This document shows, piece after piece, positions 5,700 to 14,309 of a stretch of DNA of 20,764 bases (position 1 is its first letter; every line of letters starts with the position of its first letter). The position numbers and the translations under genes were made by a program. A model generated the notes under the pieces. The model saw only the letters and a program-made list of their open reading frames with translations. It searched no databases and had not been told where the DNA came from. Source of the DNA: Hahellaceae bacterium (GTDB taxonomy: Bacteria > Pseudomonadota > Gammaproteobacteria > Pseudomonadales > Oleiphilaceae); NCBI GenBank assembly GCA_016716085.1, contig JADJWY010000014.1, positions 1-20,764 of the forward strand, read 5' to 3'.

Positions 5700-7035
5700 A
5701 AAGGGCGTGCCGTGTTTCCAGCGAAAGTTGGCTATCATTGGACTTCAGCACACCGGAGCGCCAGTCGCCAAAGCCGTCGGTATGAGGTAACTGCATTTGG
5801 CTGCGGTCGATCGCATCAGGAAGGTACAAGGCGTTATCACGCAAATGAATCCCGCCATTTTCTTTACACAGACGCTTCAGCTGCTCGCACCAGAGTTTAC
5901 CTGGATTGGGGATAAATGCGGTGCATTCAATCAGGTCAAAGCGGCTGGTCAGCATGGGTAATTGCTTTTTCCACTGCCCAAACAGGAATTCGATGTTGTC
6001 ACAGCCCACTTCGCTGGCCTGACGGGCTGCATAGGCGAGGTCGAATGCGTTATCGTCAACCGCCAATATCTCGGCGTGAGGGAAGTATTGGGCAAGGGCC
6101 ACGGCACGTTTACCAGAGCCACAACCGAGTACCAGGATGTGCGGGTCGGCGCAGTCTTCCAAGTGATTGAGCGCGTTTTCGAGCTGTCGCCATTCCTGAA
6201 CCAGTTCTGGGAGAGACCATTTCGGGAAGGCCGTGCGCCCTGTCTGCTGCGTCAGCTCTACTTCTTTTTCTTGTGGTGTCTGGATCAGCTCGTGGCGGAG
6301 GGCATGCTCGTTGGCGTAGTCATACAGATTCAGTTTGAATACGCTTTGCACCCGTGTGGGCCAAGCATTCAAATCCCAGCGAAGCAGTTTGTAGCTATAA
6401 CGCTCGGGATAAAGGGGGCGGTACATGCTGACGAGAAGAAGGGCGGCAACCAGATCTTCACAGCTCGCACCATCCACAATTGACGCTTCTACGTGATGCT
6501 GAATGGCATCCAGGATCGCCAGCTCATCTTGCGAGACCGAACCAAAATACTCAGTCCGCTGTCCGTAGATGCCCAACGCGATAACTAGCGTTTGCATGGA
6601 TTCTTCCAGCTCACCTGTGGCACAGGCGTTCAGGAAGACATGCTGACGGACAAGTCCGAGCAGGCTCTCTACGGTCGCATCGGGTAGAGATGTCAGTAAT
6701 AGTGCATTAATGAGCAGTGGGTCGCTGGCACACTGCGCGATATCAATGGTGGCATCCGGATCATCCAGGTTGTATTTGCGGCGCAGCGCACTGGCCAGCA
6801 TGGATGACAAACTTTCCGGATTCAGGTGACTGTCCTGAAGCAGTTCCAGTAGCTGGTTTTCGGTGTCCTTGCGATACTCATCGACCTTCAAATGGGTGAG
6901 CGCCCCTTCCATCACCCGATAAAGATCGGCATGGCGATAACCTTTGGTGTAAAGGCTGCGTGCCCGAAGATAGGCACCCACATAATCTTTTTTTACCCAG
7001 ACGAGCCATGGCAACGCCGCAGTAGGCATCCGCAC
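5536..7035 (-). CDS. SAM-dependent methyltransferase, C-terminal part of a frameshifted TPR/methyltransferase gene
   Basis: This frame holds most of a two-domain protein. Counting from the ATG at 7035, residues 17-290 are helical and probably TPR-like or regulatory. The class I methyltransferase core follows, with motif I HILVLGCGSGKR (299-310), motif II ILAVDD (323-328) and FDLIECTAF as motif IV. The first 16 residues from 7035 are antisense-like noise in the wrong frame; true coding begins near 6994. Upstream coding continues in the frame of the gene ending at 6878, and the two join at a run of seven A on the coding strand (6994-6988). With six A they form one protein of about 630 residues. 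Its position after flagellin suggests flagellin or glycan methylation. That role is inference. Confidence 0.78.
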   Translation of the reverse strand: MRMPTAALPWLVWVKKDYVGAYLRARSLYTKGYRHADLYRVMEGALTHLKVDEYRKDTENQLLELLQDSHLNPESLSSMLASALRRKYNLDDPDATIDIAQCASDPLLINALLLTSLPDATVESLLGLVRQHVFLNACATGELEESMQTLVIALGIYGQRTEYFGSVSQDELAILDAIQHHVEASIVDGASCEDLVAALLLVSMYRPLYPERYSYKLLRWDLNAWPTRVQSVFKLNLYDYANEHALRHELIQTPQEKEVELTQQTGRTAFPKWSLPELVQEWRQLENALNHLEDCADPHILVLGCGSGKRAVALAQYFPHAEILAVDDNAFDLAYAARQASEVGCDNIEFLFGQWKKQLPMLTSRFDLIECTAFIPNPGKLWCEQLKRLCKENGGIHLRDNALYLPDAIDRSQMQLPHTDGFGDWRSGVLKSNDSQLSLETRHALFNREGAKRLMGPSVQGTRDLAETLQQFGVTPVQSLAEQESSRMSQSTESHSVAI

Positions 7036-7429
7036 GATCCTTCTCTAAGGCGAGCACGCCTGAGAAGGCCGACTCGGCCTGGTCGAAGCGGTTTAAAACC
7101 AGGGCGGTACGCGCCCAGGCCATTTTTAGCTCTTGATTATCGGTGTCCAGACTAAGCAACTGCTCACCGGTTGTCAGGGCGGCAAAAGTTTGCCCCATCG
7201 ACAACTCTGAGTGGAACTTTAGCCGTAAGGCTGGGATATGATTGCTGTTATAAGTCAGTATTTGCTTGACCAGACTGTAGACTTTTTGGCGAGCCAGTTG
7301 AAGTTTCTGGCGTGACAGCCGCTTGTCGTCGGCGATTCGATTCCATTGGTGAGCTTCGTTGAGCCAAACGGAAACTTGAACGGCAGAGGGTTTTTTGGAC
7401 GTGGCAAAGGTGGTCATGTTCATAGTCAT
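6878..7429 (-). CDS. TPR-containing N-terminal part of the same frameshifted methyltransferase gene
   Basis: Residues 1-147 form the genuine N-terminus of the TPR/methyltransferase protein. Two TPR-like helical pairs are visible (about 75-105 and 108-142, including WARTALVLNRFDQAESAF). After GKK at 145-147 the frame departs into 36 residues of nonsense (starting RLCGCLSS) and stops at 6878. The stop is caused by a single surplus A in the run at 6994-6988; the other frame continues as KKDYVGAYLRARS. The start could be ATG 7429 or ATG 7423; GGGT lies at better spacing for 7423. It follows flagellin by about 63 bases on the same strand, so it is probably expressed by readthrough of the hairpin between them. 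Confidence 0.7.
   Translation of the reverse strand: MTMNMTTFATSKKPSAVQVSVWLNEAHQWNRIADDKRLSRQKLQLARQKVYSLVKQILTYNSNHIPALRLKFHSELSMGQTFAALTTGEQLLSLDTDNQELKMAWARTALVLNRFDQAESAFSGVLALEKDRADAYCGVAMARLGKKRLCGCLSSGTQPLHQRLSPCRSLSGDGRGAHPFEGR
6988..6994 (-). other. Homopolymer A7 (coding strand) at the frameshift site
   Basis: The coding strand reads GGT AAA AAA A then GAT TAT. Deleting one A, or a +1 shift, restores one continuous reading frame for the TPR/methyltransferase gene. It may be a natural mutation, a phase-variable tract or a sequencing error. The window cannot tell. Confidence 0.8.
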
Positions 7430-7455
7430 TACCCAAAAATGCGTTGGCTTGAGAA

Positions 7456-7472
7456 GGGGAGCGGGGCTCCCC
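7456..7472 (-). terminator. Hairpin after flagellin, possible terminator or attenuator
   Basis: On the minus strand GGGGAGC pairs with GCTCCCC (7472-7456) across a CCC loop, about 20 bases past the flagellin stop. Only TTCT follows, so termination would be partial. Such an arrangement would keep flagellin abundant and the downstream methyltransferase low. Confidence 0.55.
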
Positions 7473-7492
7473 CATGGCGTATCAGAAGAGCG

Positions 7493-9556
7493 TTAGCCCT
7501 GCAGTAGCTGAAGCACCTGCTGAGGCTGGCCATTGGCCTGTGCCAGAATCGACAGACCCGCCTGTTGTAAGACCTGTGAGCGGGACAGTTGTGCCGTTTC
7601 CGCCGCAAAGTCCGCATCCCGAATCCGCGAGTTGGCCGCCGTCAGGTTTTCTGCGGTGATCGACTGGTTAGCGATGGTTGATTCGAAACGGTTTTGTATC
7701 GCACCGAGGTTCGCCCGTTGGAAGTTGATCGTATTGAGCGCGTTATCTATAGCGTCCAGCGCACGTAGTGCGCCATCGACACTACTGATATCGATATCTT
7801 TAACCAACTGGCCGGTTTCGCTGGAGCCGTAGTTACCAATTTCGAAGCCAGCGTTGGAAATATTTCCTGTTATGGAGTCTAATTGAATTTGGCCGGCTGA
7901 TATAAGCGTTAGAGTCGAAAGTGTGACCGATGCGACACTGGTCAGGCCCAGATTCGCTGCATCGAACGTACCGGTGCTGGAGGTGATATTACCGACCTCG
8001 ATATTACGACCATCTTCTGCGAGGAGGCGGAAGGTTGAGCCAAAGGCTTCTGCACGCACACCCGTCTGACCGGATTTATTGTTAATTGCCGTTACGATAG
8101 CATTTTGCTTATCCGCTACGGTGTCAGCTGCACTGTATGATATGTTTACCGTTACGCCATTTACGGTGATGCTTCCTGATCCTGAGCTACCCGTGGCGAT
8201 TGTGCCTGCCGTGACCAACGTCGAGTTGATCTCTGCGGTAACCCCAGTGCGGTCACTGATCTGGTTAATGGCGCGCGCTTTGGAAATCGCACTGGCACTG
8301 TTTTGTGTATTCGAGGCGTTGTCATAGGATGCGAGGGTTGGTCCAACCGCCACACCGTTAATAACGATGTCACCGGTAACTAAGGCACTGGCGCCCATGG
8401 CCTGACTGACGGCGCCACTGTTGGTGCCGCTGAAGGTCCCAACGGTCAGACCGGCATTGCCGATGCCTCCTGTTGTGGTATCCAGCTGAATGGGGCTACC
8501 GGACGAGGATATCAGTGTAAAACTACCTGAGTAAGTCGTTTGGGTCGCAATCCCCAGGTTGGTTGTTGTGGCCGTTCCGTCTATGACGGAAATATTGCGG
8601 CCATCTTCAGCAACCAGCGTGATCCCGGTCTCAACACGGCCACTGAATTCAGCGCGAACACCCGTTTGCCCTGATTTTTCGTTGATAACGTTGGCGATAT
8701 TCTCCAGATTGATCTGGTCCGACAGGGCAGCAGAGCTTGCTAATGTGATGGCCACTCCGTTAATGGATATCGTGCCTGTAGCCGAAGCAGCAGAGAACGT
8801 AGATGAGCCACTGACGCGGGTTTCACCAACTTCTGCACTGATGCCTGTTTTGTCGGCGACCTTGTTGATGGCGGCCGCTTTTGCGATGGCACTTTTATCC
8901 TGATCAATGCTGGAGAAGGCATCATCTACACCGCTGGATGCGCCAACCGCAATGCCGTTGATAACCAGGTCGCCGGCAGCCATGGCAACGATGGTTTGGC
9001 TTGGTCCACCCTGTTGGTCAGAGCTGATCCCATCGGTCGCAGCTGCGCCTAATTGGGTGACGGTTGCGCCTTCAATCCCGAAGGTAACACTTTCACCTTC
9101 ATTCGCACCGACCTGGAAGGAGACATTTGAGAACGTTCCATCCAACAGCTTGGTGCCGTTAAAGTTGGTCTGCAGTGACACCCGCTCGATCTCGGCTTTC
9201 AACTGCTTTACTTCTTCATTCAGCGCTGCACGGTCAAGGTTGCTGTTCGTCGCGTTGGCCGCCTGAAGCGCCAGGTCGCGAATACGAAGCAGGTTGTCGG
9301 TCATGGCTCCGAGTGCGCCTTCAGCCGTCTGAGCGAGGGAGACGGCATCACCGGCATTTCGGATGGCCACGTTCAAACCGCGTACCTGCGAGGTAAAGCG
9401 GGTTGATATGGCCAGACCGGCGGCATCGTCCTTGGCGCTGTTGATGCGTAAGCCAGAGGACAATCTCTGCAACGCCGTCTGATTGTCCGCCTGGGACTTA
9501 TTCAGGTTACGCTGCGCATTTATCGAAGCGATATTGGTGTTAATAATCTGAGGCAT
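7493..9556 (-). CDS. fliC: Flagellin, unusually large, with a duplicated central domain
   Basis: This is the filament subunit, exported through the flagellar type III apparatus without a signal peptide. The conserved D0/D1 ends are intact: N-terminal INTNIASINAQRNL and RLSSGLRINSAKDDAAGLAI within residues 1-50, and a C-terminal end with FQRANLGAIQNRFES and ending LLQG. The 687 residues exceed the roughly 280-500 of many gammaproteobacterial flagellins. The extra length is the surface domain (about 165-590), which contains Flagellin_IN-like modules rich in Ser, Thr, Gly and Asn. These are plausible O-glycosylation targets. The start ATG has AGAGGGG eight bases upstream and a sigma-54-type promoter further out. 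It lies divergent to a Maf/pseudaminic acid operon that would glycosylate it. Confidence 0.95.
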   Translation of the reverse strand: MPQIINTNIASINAQRNLNKSQADNQTALQRLSSGLRINSAKDDAAGLAISTRFTSQVRGLNVAIRNAGDAVSLAQTAEGALGAMTDNLLRIRDLALQAANATNSNLDRAALNEEVKQLKAEIERVSLQTNFNGTKLLDGTFSNVSFQVGANEGESVTFGIEGATVTQLGAAATDGISSDQQGGPSQTIVAMAAGDLVINGIAVGASSGVDDAFSSIDQDKSAIAKAAAINKVADKTGISAEVGETRVSGSSTFSAASATGTISINGVAITLASSAALSDQINLENIANVINEKSGQTGVRAEFSGRVETGITLVAEDGRNISVIDGTATTTNLGIATQTTYSGSFTLISSSGSPIQLDTTTGGIGNAGLTVGTFSGTNSGAVSQAMGASALVTGDIVINGVAVGPTLASYDNASNTQNSASAISKARAINQISDRTGVTAEINSTLVTAGTIATGSSGSGSITVNGVTVNISYSAADTVADKQNAIVTAINNKSGQTGVRAEAFGSTFRLLAEDGRNIEVGNITSSTGTFDAANLGLTSVASVTLSTLTLISAGQIQLDSITGNISNAGFEIGNYGSSETGQLVKDIDISSVDGALRALDAIDNALNTINFQRANLGAIQNRFESTIANQSITAENLTAANSRIRDADFAAETAQLSRSQVLQQAGLSILAQANGQPQQVLQLLQG
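7793..8992 (-). repeat. Tandem 200-residue duplication inside flagellin
   Basis: Residues 189-388 and 389-588 align without net length change at their key points. VING occurs at 198-201 and 398-401, DKTG/DRTG at 235-238 and 435-438, SGQTGVRAE at 295-303 and 495-503, and AEDGRNI at 316-322 and 513-519 (a small indel). Each copy contains a Flagellin_IN-like motif. Outside these blocks the copies have diverged considerably, so the duplication is not recent. Confidence 0.8.
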
Positions 9557-9671
9557 TGCTATTCCCCTCTGCTTAAACTAATTCGCCGTGACGTTGTGTC
9601 CTCTCAGGATCACTGGACGGCGTCCGGTATCATTCAATCACCAGGACTCGATTTATCCTTGCCATGCAATA

Positions 9672-9687
9672 AGCGAAACGCGTGCCA
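9672..9687 (-). promoter_or_regulatory. Sigma-54-type promoter for flagellin
   Basis: On the minus strand, TGGCACG-CGTT-TCGCT (9687-9672) matches the consensus TGGCACG-N4-TTGCW with one mismatch and correct GG-to-GC spacing. Transcription would start near 9660, giving a leader of about 104 bases. I found no good flagellar sigma-28 box in the same region, although sigma-28 is the usual choice for flagellin. Confidence 0.6.
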
Positions 9688-9903
9688 ATTTTGCTTTTTT
9701 GTGAAAATAAACATATAAAACATTGGGATAGGGGTTGAGTGATATTTGAACGGTTTATCAACGCGTCAACTTTTTGTTAGCGAAAGGCAGGGCATTGCCG
9801 GTTTTTCTCTGGAGGAGATCGAGAGGTTTGCCGCTATTTAAAGATTGATTTGCCGCTTTTTTGTGCTGTTTCGGGGCGTAGCGCTTCGCTCGGCTCGAAA
9901 TTA

Positions 9904-9932
9904 TTGAGGTCAGCACTATTAGTGTTTATTCT
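9904..9932 (+). promoter_or_regulatory. Sigma-70-type promoter of the Maf/pseudaminic acid operon
   Basis: TTGAGG (9904-9909) and TATTCT (9927-9932) are 17 bases apart. The spacer contains the palindrome CACTA-T-TAGTG (9914-9924), a possible operator. The predicted start near 9939 precedes the ATG at 9961, with GTGAGGA as ribosome site. The 404-base divergent gap 9557-9960 otherwise holds the flagellin promoter and no gene. Confidence 0.5.
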
Positions 9933-9960
9933 GAAAGGAATAAAGTGAGGAATAACAAGA

Positions 9961-12123
9961 ATGACCCACAATGCCGCTACGCCCTATCTGGAGCGACGCG
10001 CGAAGAATCTGAATTTTTTCGCAAAAAACTACCCCGGTATTTACAACTACTTTAAAGACTATCAGTTTCAGGCTCTGAAGCTGGATATTCGGGTTGATGA
10101 CGATGAAGTTGATTTCATTGTGAATGGTGGTCACGTGTATGGCGGCTTTGGAAAGCGTTATGCAAAGCAGGAAGCTGCAAAGTTCAATGAGATCTTCAAG
10201 CCTGGTTGTCGCGTGCGCTCTGTGGTTCCGATTACCAAAGGTGAATATAAAAACCCAAGATTCTTTGCCGATCGGGTTAAGGAGCTTTACGATCTTTCGC
10301 CCTTTCAATTGCACTCCATAGACGATTTCAAGGGATACATTACGCCAGAGTTTTTGCCCATGGTGGTTTTTCTTGGCGTCGGATTGGGCTTACATATTCA
10401 AGCGTTAACCGCCGCAAGAGATGTGCATCACCTTGTTGTGGTAGAGCACGACCCTGATCGATTTGCGGCAAGTCTTTACACTGTTGAGTGGTGGAAAATC
10501 GTGAATCGCCAACGGGAGCGTCCTGGACGGTCGATTGATTTTGTCCTGCTGCATAATGTGACCGAGTGGCAGGATGTACGTGCGTCAGTGTGGAACAAGC
10601 TGATTGAGCGCTGCCCGATGTTCCCCGTGACTACCTACATGTATAACCATTGTGCGGATCCTCGCTATGATAAGGTTGCGGCTGACATTAACCGTGACAT
10701 CTACATGCATCTATTTTCCTTTGGGAATTACGATGATGAGGTGAATCAGCTTAACAATGCGATTCATAATTTTTTAAAGCCCGTGCCGAAAGTAGGCAAG
10801 GCAAAAGACGTTGATTTGGCGTCACTGGGACAAACGGGCGTTTGTATTGTTGGGTCGGGTCCCTCACTGGACGGTCGGATTGACGATCTTCGGGAGTTGG
10901 CCAAAAAAGCACTGGTTATTTCATGTGGCACGGCAATTGGTGCCCTCCTTAAGCATGGCGTCGTGCCTGATATTCATGTGGAGCTGGAGTCTGATTACCT
11001 GACGTATCGGGTTCAATCCGAAAACGCTGATCTGGAGGCGTTAAAGCGGGTCAGGATATTAGGCGCGGCCCAACTTTCACCGTTGCTTTTTGAACTCTTT
11101 GGCGAAAAAAGACTTTTCTTTAAAGCTGAAAGCCCTTTAAGTGAGCTTTTTGGCGATGCTGATGAGCGAATCATTGATGCCGCGCCAACCTGTACGAATG
11201 CGGCTTTGGCAATAGCGAATCACTACGGTTTCTCAGAGGCCTACCTTTTTGGGCTGGATTACGGCTTTCCATCTGCAGCTCAGCACCATGCGAAGGGAAC
11301 GCTCTATTATGACGAAAATGCCTTTGCGAGTGTCTCCGCTACGTTAGAAGATGAAACAATCGAAGTTGATGCGGCGAAAGGAGGAAAAATCCTCTCTACA
11401 ACATTTTTGTATACGTCTTTAAGGCGAACTGAAAACATTGTTATCACTTTGGCAAGAACTTGTACGGTCTATAATTTTTCAGATGGAGCGCGGATTGATC
11501 GTACCGCGTGGGTTCCTGCGGGTGAAGTTGGGCGTTACTTGACACCCTTAAACGACATAAAGGAGCTTGTACTCAATAAGCTTTTTTCTTCGTCGCCATT
11601 ACAGGTTCAGGATGCACAGGTCGCGAAACAAACCGCGAAACTTCAAAAATTTTTGACGGACCTTACGCGTAAACTGATCGGGATTCTCAAAACGCCAATT
11701 CTGGATTTGGCTCAGATGACGGGGGTCTGCTTTCGTATAAATCAATACTTGCATGATAAAGTTCTGACAGAATCGACGGCATATTATTATTTTACGCGAG
11801 GCGCCATTTGGCACTTTCTTCATGCGGGATATTCGCATGCGTATGCGCTGACGAACGAGATGGAAAGAAAACTATGGATGGAATGGTGGCAGGATCGTTT
11901 TGTTGCGTTTCTCGATGCTTGGCCAGAGCACCTTTCAGGCGTAATTAGAAAGGACTTTGGCCAGCCTGACCCGTGGCTCCATCGTTCAATTAGAAATCCT
12001 GAGTCTGAAGGTATACGACCTAGCATAACATATAATACTGCTAATTGGGTCGCCACCGGGTTTGAGTACAATGAAAAATCCGGTTTCAGACACATTGAAA
12101 CGGCCCAGGAAGTCACGCAATGA
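9961..12123 (+). CDS. maf: Maf-type motility-associated flagellin glycosyltransferase (DUF115/MptE-like)
   Basis: Maf proteins transfer nonulosonic acids such as pseudaminic acid from CMP-sugar to Ser/Thr of flagellin in the cytoplasm before export. The 720-residue product has the three-part layout of the family. Its N-terminal Rossmann-like region contains VVFLGVGLGLHIQAL (about residues 136-150). The central DUF115/MAF_flag10 domain begins near residue 285, with GVCIVGSGPSLDGRIDDL (about 292-309), SCGTAIGALLKHGVVPDIHVELE and a later TCTNAALAIA. The C-terminus is helical. ATG 9961 is supported by GTGAGGA nine bases upstream. It is the first gene of the operon and overlaps pseB by four bases. 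It lies back-to-back with flagellin, its likely substrate. Confidence 0.9.
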   Translation: MTHNAATPYLERRAKNLNFFAKNYPGIYNYFKDYQFQALKLDIRVDDDEVDFIVNGGHVYGGFGKRYAKQEAAKFNEIFKPGCRVRSVVPITKGEYKNPRFFADRVKELYDLSPFQLHSIDDFKGYITPEFLPMVVFLGVGLGLHIQALTAARDVHHLVVVEHDPDRFAASLYTVEWWKIVNRQRERPGRSIDFVLLHNVTEWQDVRASVWNKLIERCPMFPVTTYMYNHCADPRYDKVAADINRDIYMHLFSFGNYDDEVNQLNNAIHNFLKPVPKVGKAKDVDLASLGQTGVCIVGSGPSLDGRIDDLRELAKKALVISCGTAIGALLKHGVVPDIHVELESDYLTYRVQSENADLEALKRVRILGAAQLSPLLFELFGEKRLFFKAESPLSELFGDADERIIDAAPTCTNAALAIANHYGFSEAYLFGLDYGFPSAAQHHAKGTLYYDENAFASVSATLEDETIEVDAAKGGKILSTTFLYTSLRRTENIVITLARTCTVYNFSDGARIDRTAWVPAGEVGRYLTPLNDIKELVLNKLFSSSPLQVQDAQVAKQTAKLQKFLTDLTRKLIGILKTPILDLAQMTGVCFRINQYLHDKVLTESTAYYYFTRGAIWHFLHAGYSHAYALTNEMERKLWMEWWQDRFVAFLDAWPEHLSGVIRKDFGQPDPWLHRSIRNPESEGIRPSITYNTANWVATGFEYNEKSGFRHIETAQEVTQ

Positions 12124-13133
12124 ATATGCAAATTTTTAAGGGTAAGTCGGTACTGGTAACGGGGGGCACGGGATCCTTTGGCCAATGCTTCATTGAAAAA
12201 TTACTTGCATCGGCTGATCCCAGACGCGTCATCGTTTATTCAAGGGATGAGCTCAAGCAGTTTGAACAGGAGCAGCATCTCAAGAACGAAAAAATGCGTT
12301 TTTTCCTGGGCGACGTCCGTGATCGTGAACGCCTCATGGTTGCGATGAAAGACGTCAATATCGTCGTTCATGCTGCCGCACTTAAGCAGGTTCCCGCTGC
12401 AGAATATAACCCAATGGAATGTATCAAAACCAATATCCTTGGCGGTCAAAATGTGATTGATGCCTGTATCGCCAATAATGTTGAGAAAGTTATCTGTCTT
12501 TCAACAGATAAAGCCGCCAATCCAATAAATCTTTATGGCGCAACAAAGCTGGCTTCCGATAAGTTGTTTGTTGCTGCAAACAACTTAACTGGAAAAAACA
12601 AGACGCGCTTTTCGGTCGTACGCTATGGAAATGTGATGGGGTCAAGAGGTTCTGTGTTAGAGGTGTTCAATCGAATTCGACAAAGTGGCTCTAAAACCTA
12701 TCCCGTTACGGACGAACGGATGACACGATTCTGGATTACGTTAGAGCAGGGCGTCGATACAGTGTTGAAAGCTTTTTCAAGAATGCATGGGGGTGAGATC
12801 TTCGTTCCTAAAATTCCTTCGATTCGAATTACGGATTTGGTCAAGGCTATAGATCCAGAGTCTGAGATTGAGATTATCGGCATTAGACCTGGTGAAAAGA
12901 TTCATGAGGTCATGTGTCCAGAGGAGTCATCCCGACAAACCATTGAATTTAGTGATCACTATGTGATAACGCCTTCTATTCAGTTTTTCGATAAATTGCT
13001 CGATTATGAAAAGAATGGTGACTCTGAAACGGGTTCTGTCGTTGGGGATGGTTTCGAATATTCCTCTGGCAATAACCCCTTTTTTCTGAGTGTTGACCAG
13101 TTACGCGTCACTCTAAGAGAGTTTGGGCTTTGA
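12120..13133 (+). CDS. pseB: UDP-N-acetylglucosamine 4,6-dehydratase (inverting), PseB
   Basis: PseB performs the first step of CMP-pseudaminic acid synthesis: NADP-dependent dehydration of UDP-GlcNAc with inversion at C5. The 337-residue protein is an extended SDR. It has the Rossmann motif TGGTGSFG (14-21), the catalytic STDK segment (Asp130, Lys131) and LYGATK (Tyr139, Lys143). This arrangement is typical of FlaA1/PseB and lacks the membrane domain of the larger dehydratases. Length is normal. The start ATG overlaps the maf stop as ATGA, implying coupled translation. The stop in turn overlaps the pseC start. Confidence 0.95.
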   Translation: MNMQIFKGKSVLVTGGTGSFGQCFIEKLLASADPRRVIVYSRDELKQFEQEQHLKNEKMRFFLGDVRDRERLMVAMKDVNIVVHAAALKQVPAAEYNPMECIKTNILGGQNVIDACIANNVEKVICLSTDKAANPINLYGATKLASDKLFVAANNLTGKNKTRFSVVRYGNVMGSRGSVLEVFNRIRQSGSKTYPVTDERMTRFWITLEQGVDTVLKAFSRMHGGEIFVPKIPSIRITDLVKAIDPESEIEIIGIRPGEKIHEVMCPEESSRQTIEFSDHYVITPSIQFFDKLLDYEKNGDSETGSVVGDGFEYSSGNNPFFLSVDQLRVTLREFGL

Positions 13134-14278
13134 TTGGATACGGCCGACAGTCGATTGATGAGGATGATATTGCCGCAGTAGTTTCTGTGCTGCGCAGCGA
13201 TTATTTGACTCAGGGCCCCTCGGTTGACGCCTTTGAAAAACAGCTATGTGACTATACGGGGGCCCGTTTTGCGATCACTGTAAATAGTGGTACTGCGGCA
13301 CTCTATATGGCATATGCTGCCCTGGGCGTTACCGCCGGAAGGCGAGTATGGACGTCCCCGATTACCTTTGTTGCAACGGTAAATGCCGCAATAATGTTGG
13401 GCGCCACGGTAGAATATGTGGATGTCGACCCTTCGACAGGTAATATAAGTATCGACATCCTTGCCAGACAACTAGAACGGGCCTGTCTTAAGAATGAATT
13501 ACCTGACGTAATTGTACCGGTTCATTTGACTGGTCGCTCCTGTGATATGGCTGAGATAGCAGAATTGGCTAAGCACTATGGTTTCAGTGTGGTCGAAGAT
13601 GCTGCTCATGCACTGGGTGGTCAATATCAAGGCAAAAAAATTGGATCGTGTGAATTTTCCAAGGCGACTATTTTCAGCTTTCACCCGGTAAAAAGCATCA
13701 CGACGGGAGAGGGTGGGGTTATGATGACAAATAATCCGGAACTTGCCCAGATTGCCAGAGAAATCAGGCATCATGGCATAACCCGTGACCGAACTAAGTT
13801 TGTCAGCCCGAGTGCGCCAGGATTCCATTATGAACAGTTGCGGATGGGGTTCAATTTCAGGCTTTCTGATATTCATGCGGCATTAGGTGCCAGTCAAATG
13901 AAAAAACTCGATACCTTTATCCAAAAACGAAGAAATATTGCATCGCATTACCTGGATCGAGCTGAAAATCTTTCGCAGTTTAGTTTGCCGGTTAGGTCGA
14001 ATGATAGTGCCTGGCACTTATTTTCAATTGGTTGCAAAAACCGATCCGTTAGAGACAGGCTTTATGCGAACTGTTTGTCCCGTGGCATTACTACGGCAGT
14101 GCATTACCCGCCGGTTTACAGACAGCCCTGGCATCAGAAGGTTGCACCTCATCGTTCTCTTGCAGGTGCGGAACGCTATGCGAATACTACCCTGACCCTC
14201 CCGTTATTTTATTCGATGGAGGAAGAAATGGTAAATCACGTGGTGCAGGTCCTGGGGACTTGTACAGAAGTGGTGTGA
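13130..14278 (+). CDS. pseC: UDP-4-amino-4,6-dideoxy-N-acetyl-beta-L-altrosamine transaminase, PseC
   Basis: PseC is the PLP-dependent aminotransferase for the second pathway step, using glutamate to aminate the 4-keto sugar. The 382-residue protein shows the DegT/DnrJ/EryC1 fold, with VNSGTAALYM (51-60), VEDAAHALGG (155-164, Asp157 for the PLP nitrogen) and FSFHPVKSITTGEGG with the Schiff-base Lys188. The start is a TTG overlapping the pseB stop. The encoded beginning IGYGRQSID matches the usual PseC N-terminus, and no ATG is available nearby, so the rare start codon is well supported. It probably lowers PseC synthesis or makes it dependent on pseB translation. Confidence 0.95.
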   Translation: MIGYGRQSIDEDDIAAVVSVLRSDYLTQGPSVDAFEKQLCDYTGARFAITVNSGTAALYMAYAALGVTAGRRVWTSPITFVATVNAAIMLGATVEYVDVDPSTGNISIDILARQLERACLKNELPDVIVPVHLTGRSCDMAEIAELAKHYGFSVVEDAAHALGGQYQGKKIGSCEFSKATIFSFHPVKSITTGEGGVMMTNNPELAQIAREIRHHGITRDRTKFVSPSAPGFHYEQLRMGFNFRLSDIHAALGASQMKKLDTFIQKRRNIASHYLDRAENLSQFSLPVRSNDSAWHLFSIGCKNRSVRDRLYANCLSRGITTAVHYPPVYRQPWHQKVAPHRSLAGAERYANTTLTLPLFYSMEEEMVNHVVQVLGTCTEVV

Positions 14279-14309
14279 ATGTGACTGATGAGTTTCAGGC
14301 AAGTTTAAA

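Noticed and set aside
5962..6483. 173-codon rightward open frame
   Set aside because: Antisense to the methyltransferase gene, with no motif or ribosome site.
6988..6994. Programmed -1 ribosomal frameshift at the A7 tract
   Set aside because: Joining the two frames needs a +1 (or -2) shift, not the -1 shift favoured by A-rich slippery heptamers. An inserted base explains it more simply.
8079..9266. Several 80-119-codon rightward frames inside flagellin
   Set aside because: Antisense shadows produced by the repetitive Ser/Thr/Ala-rich flagellin coding sequence.
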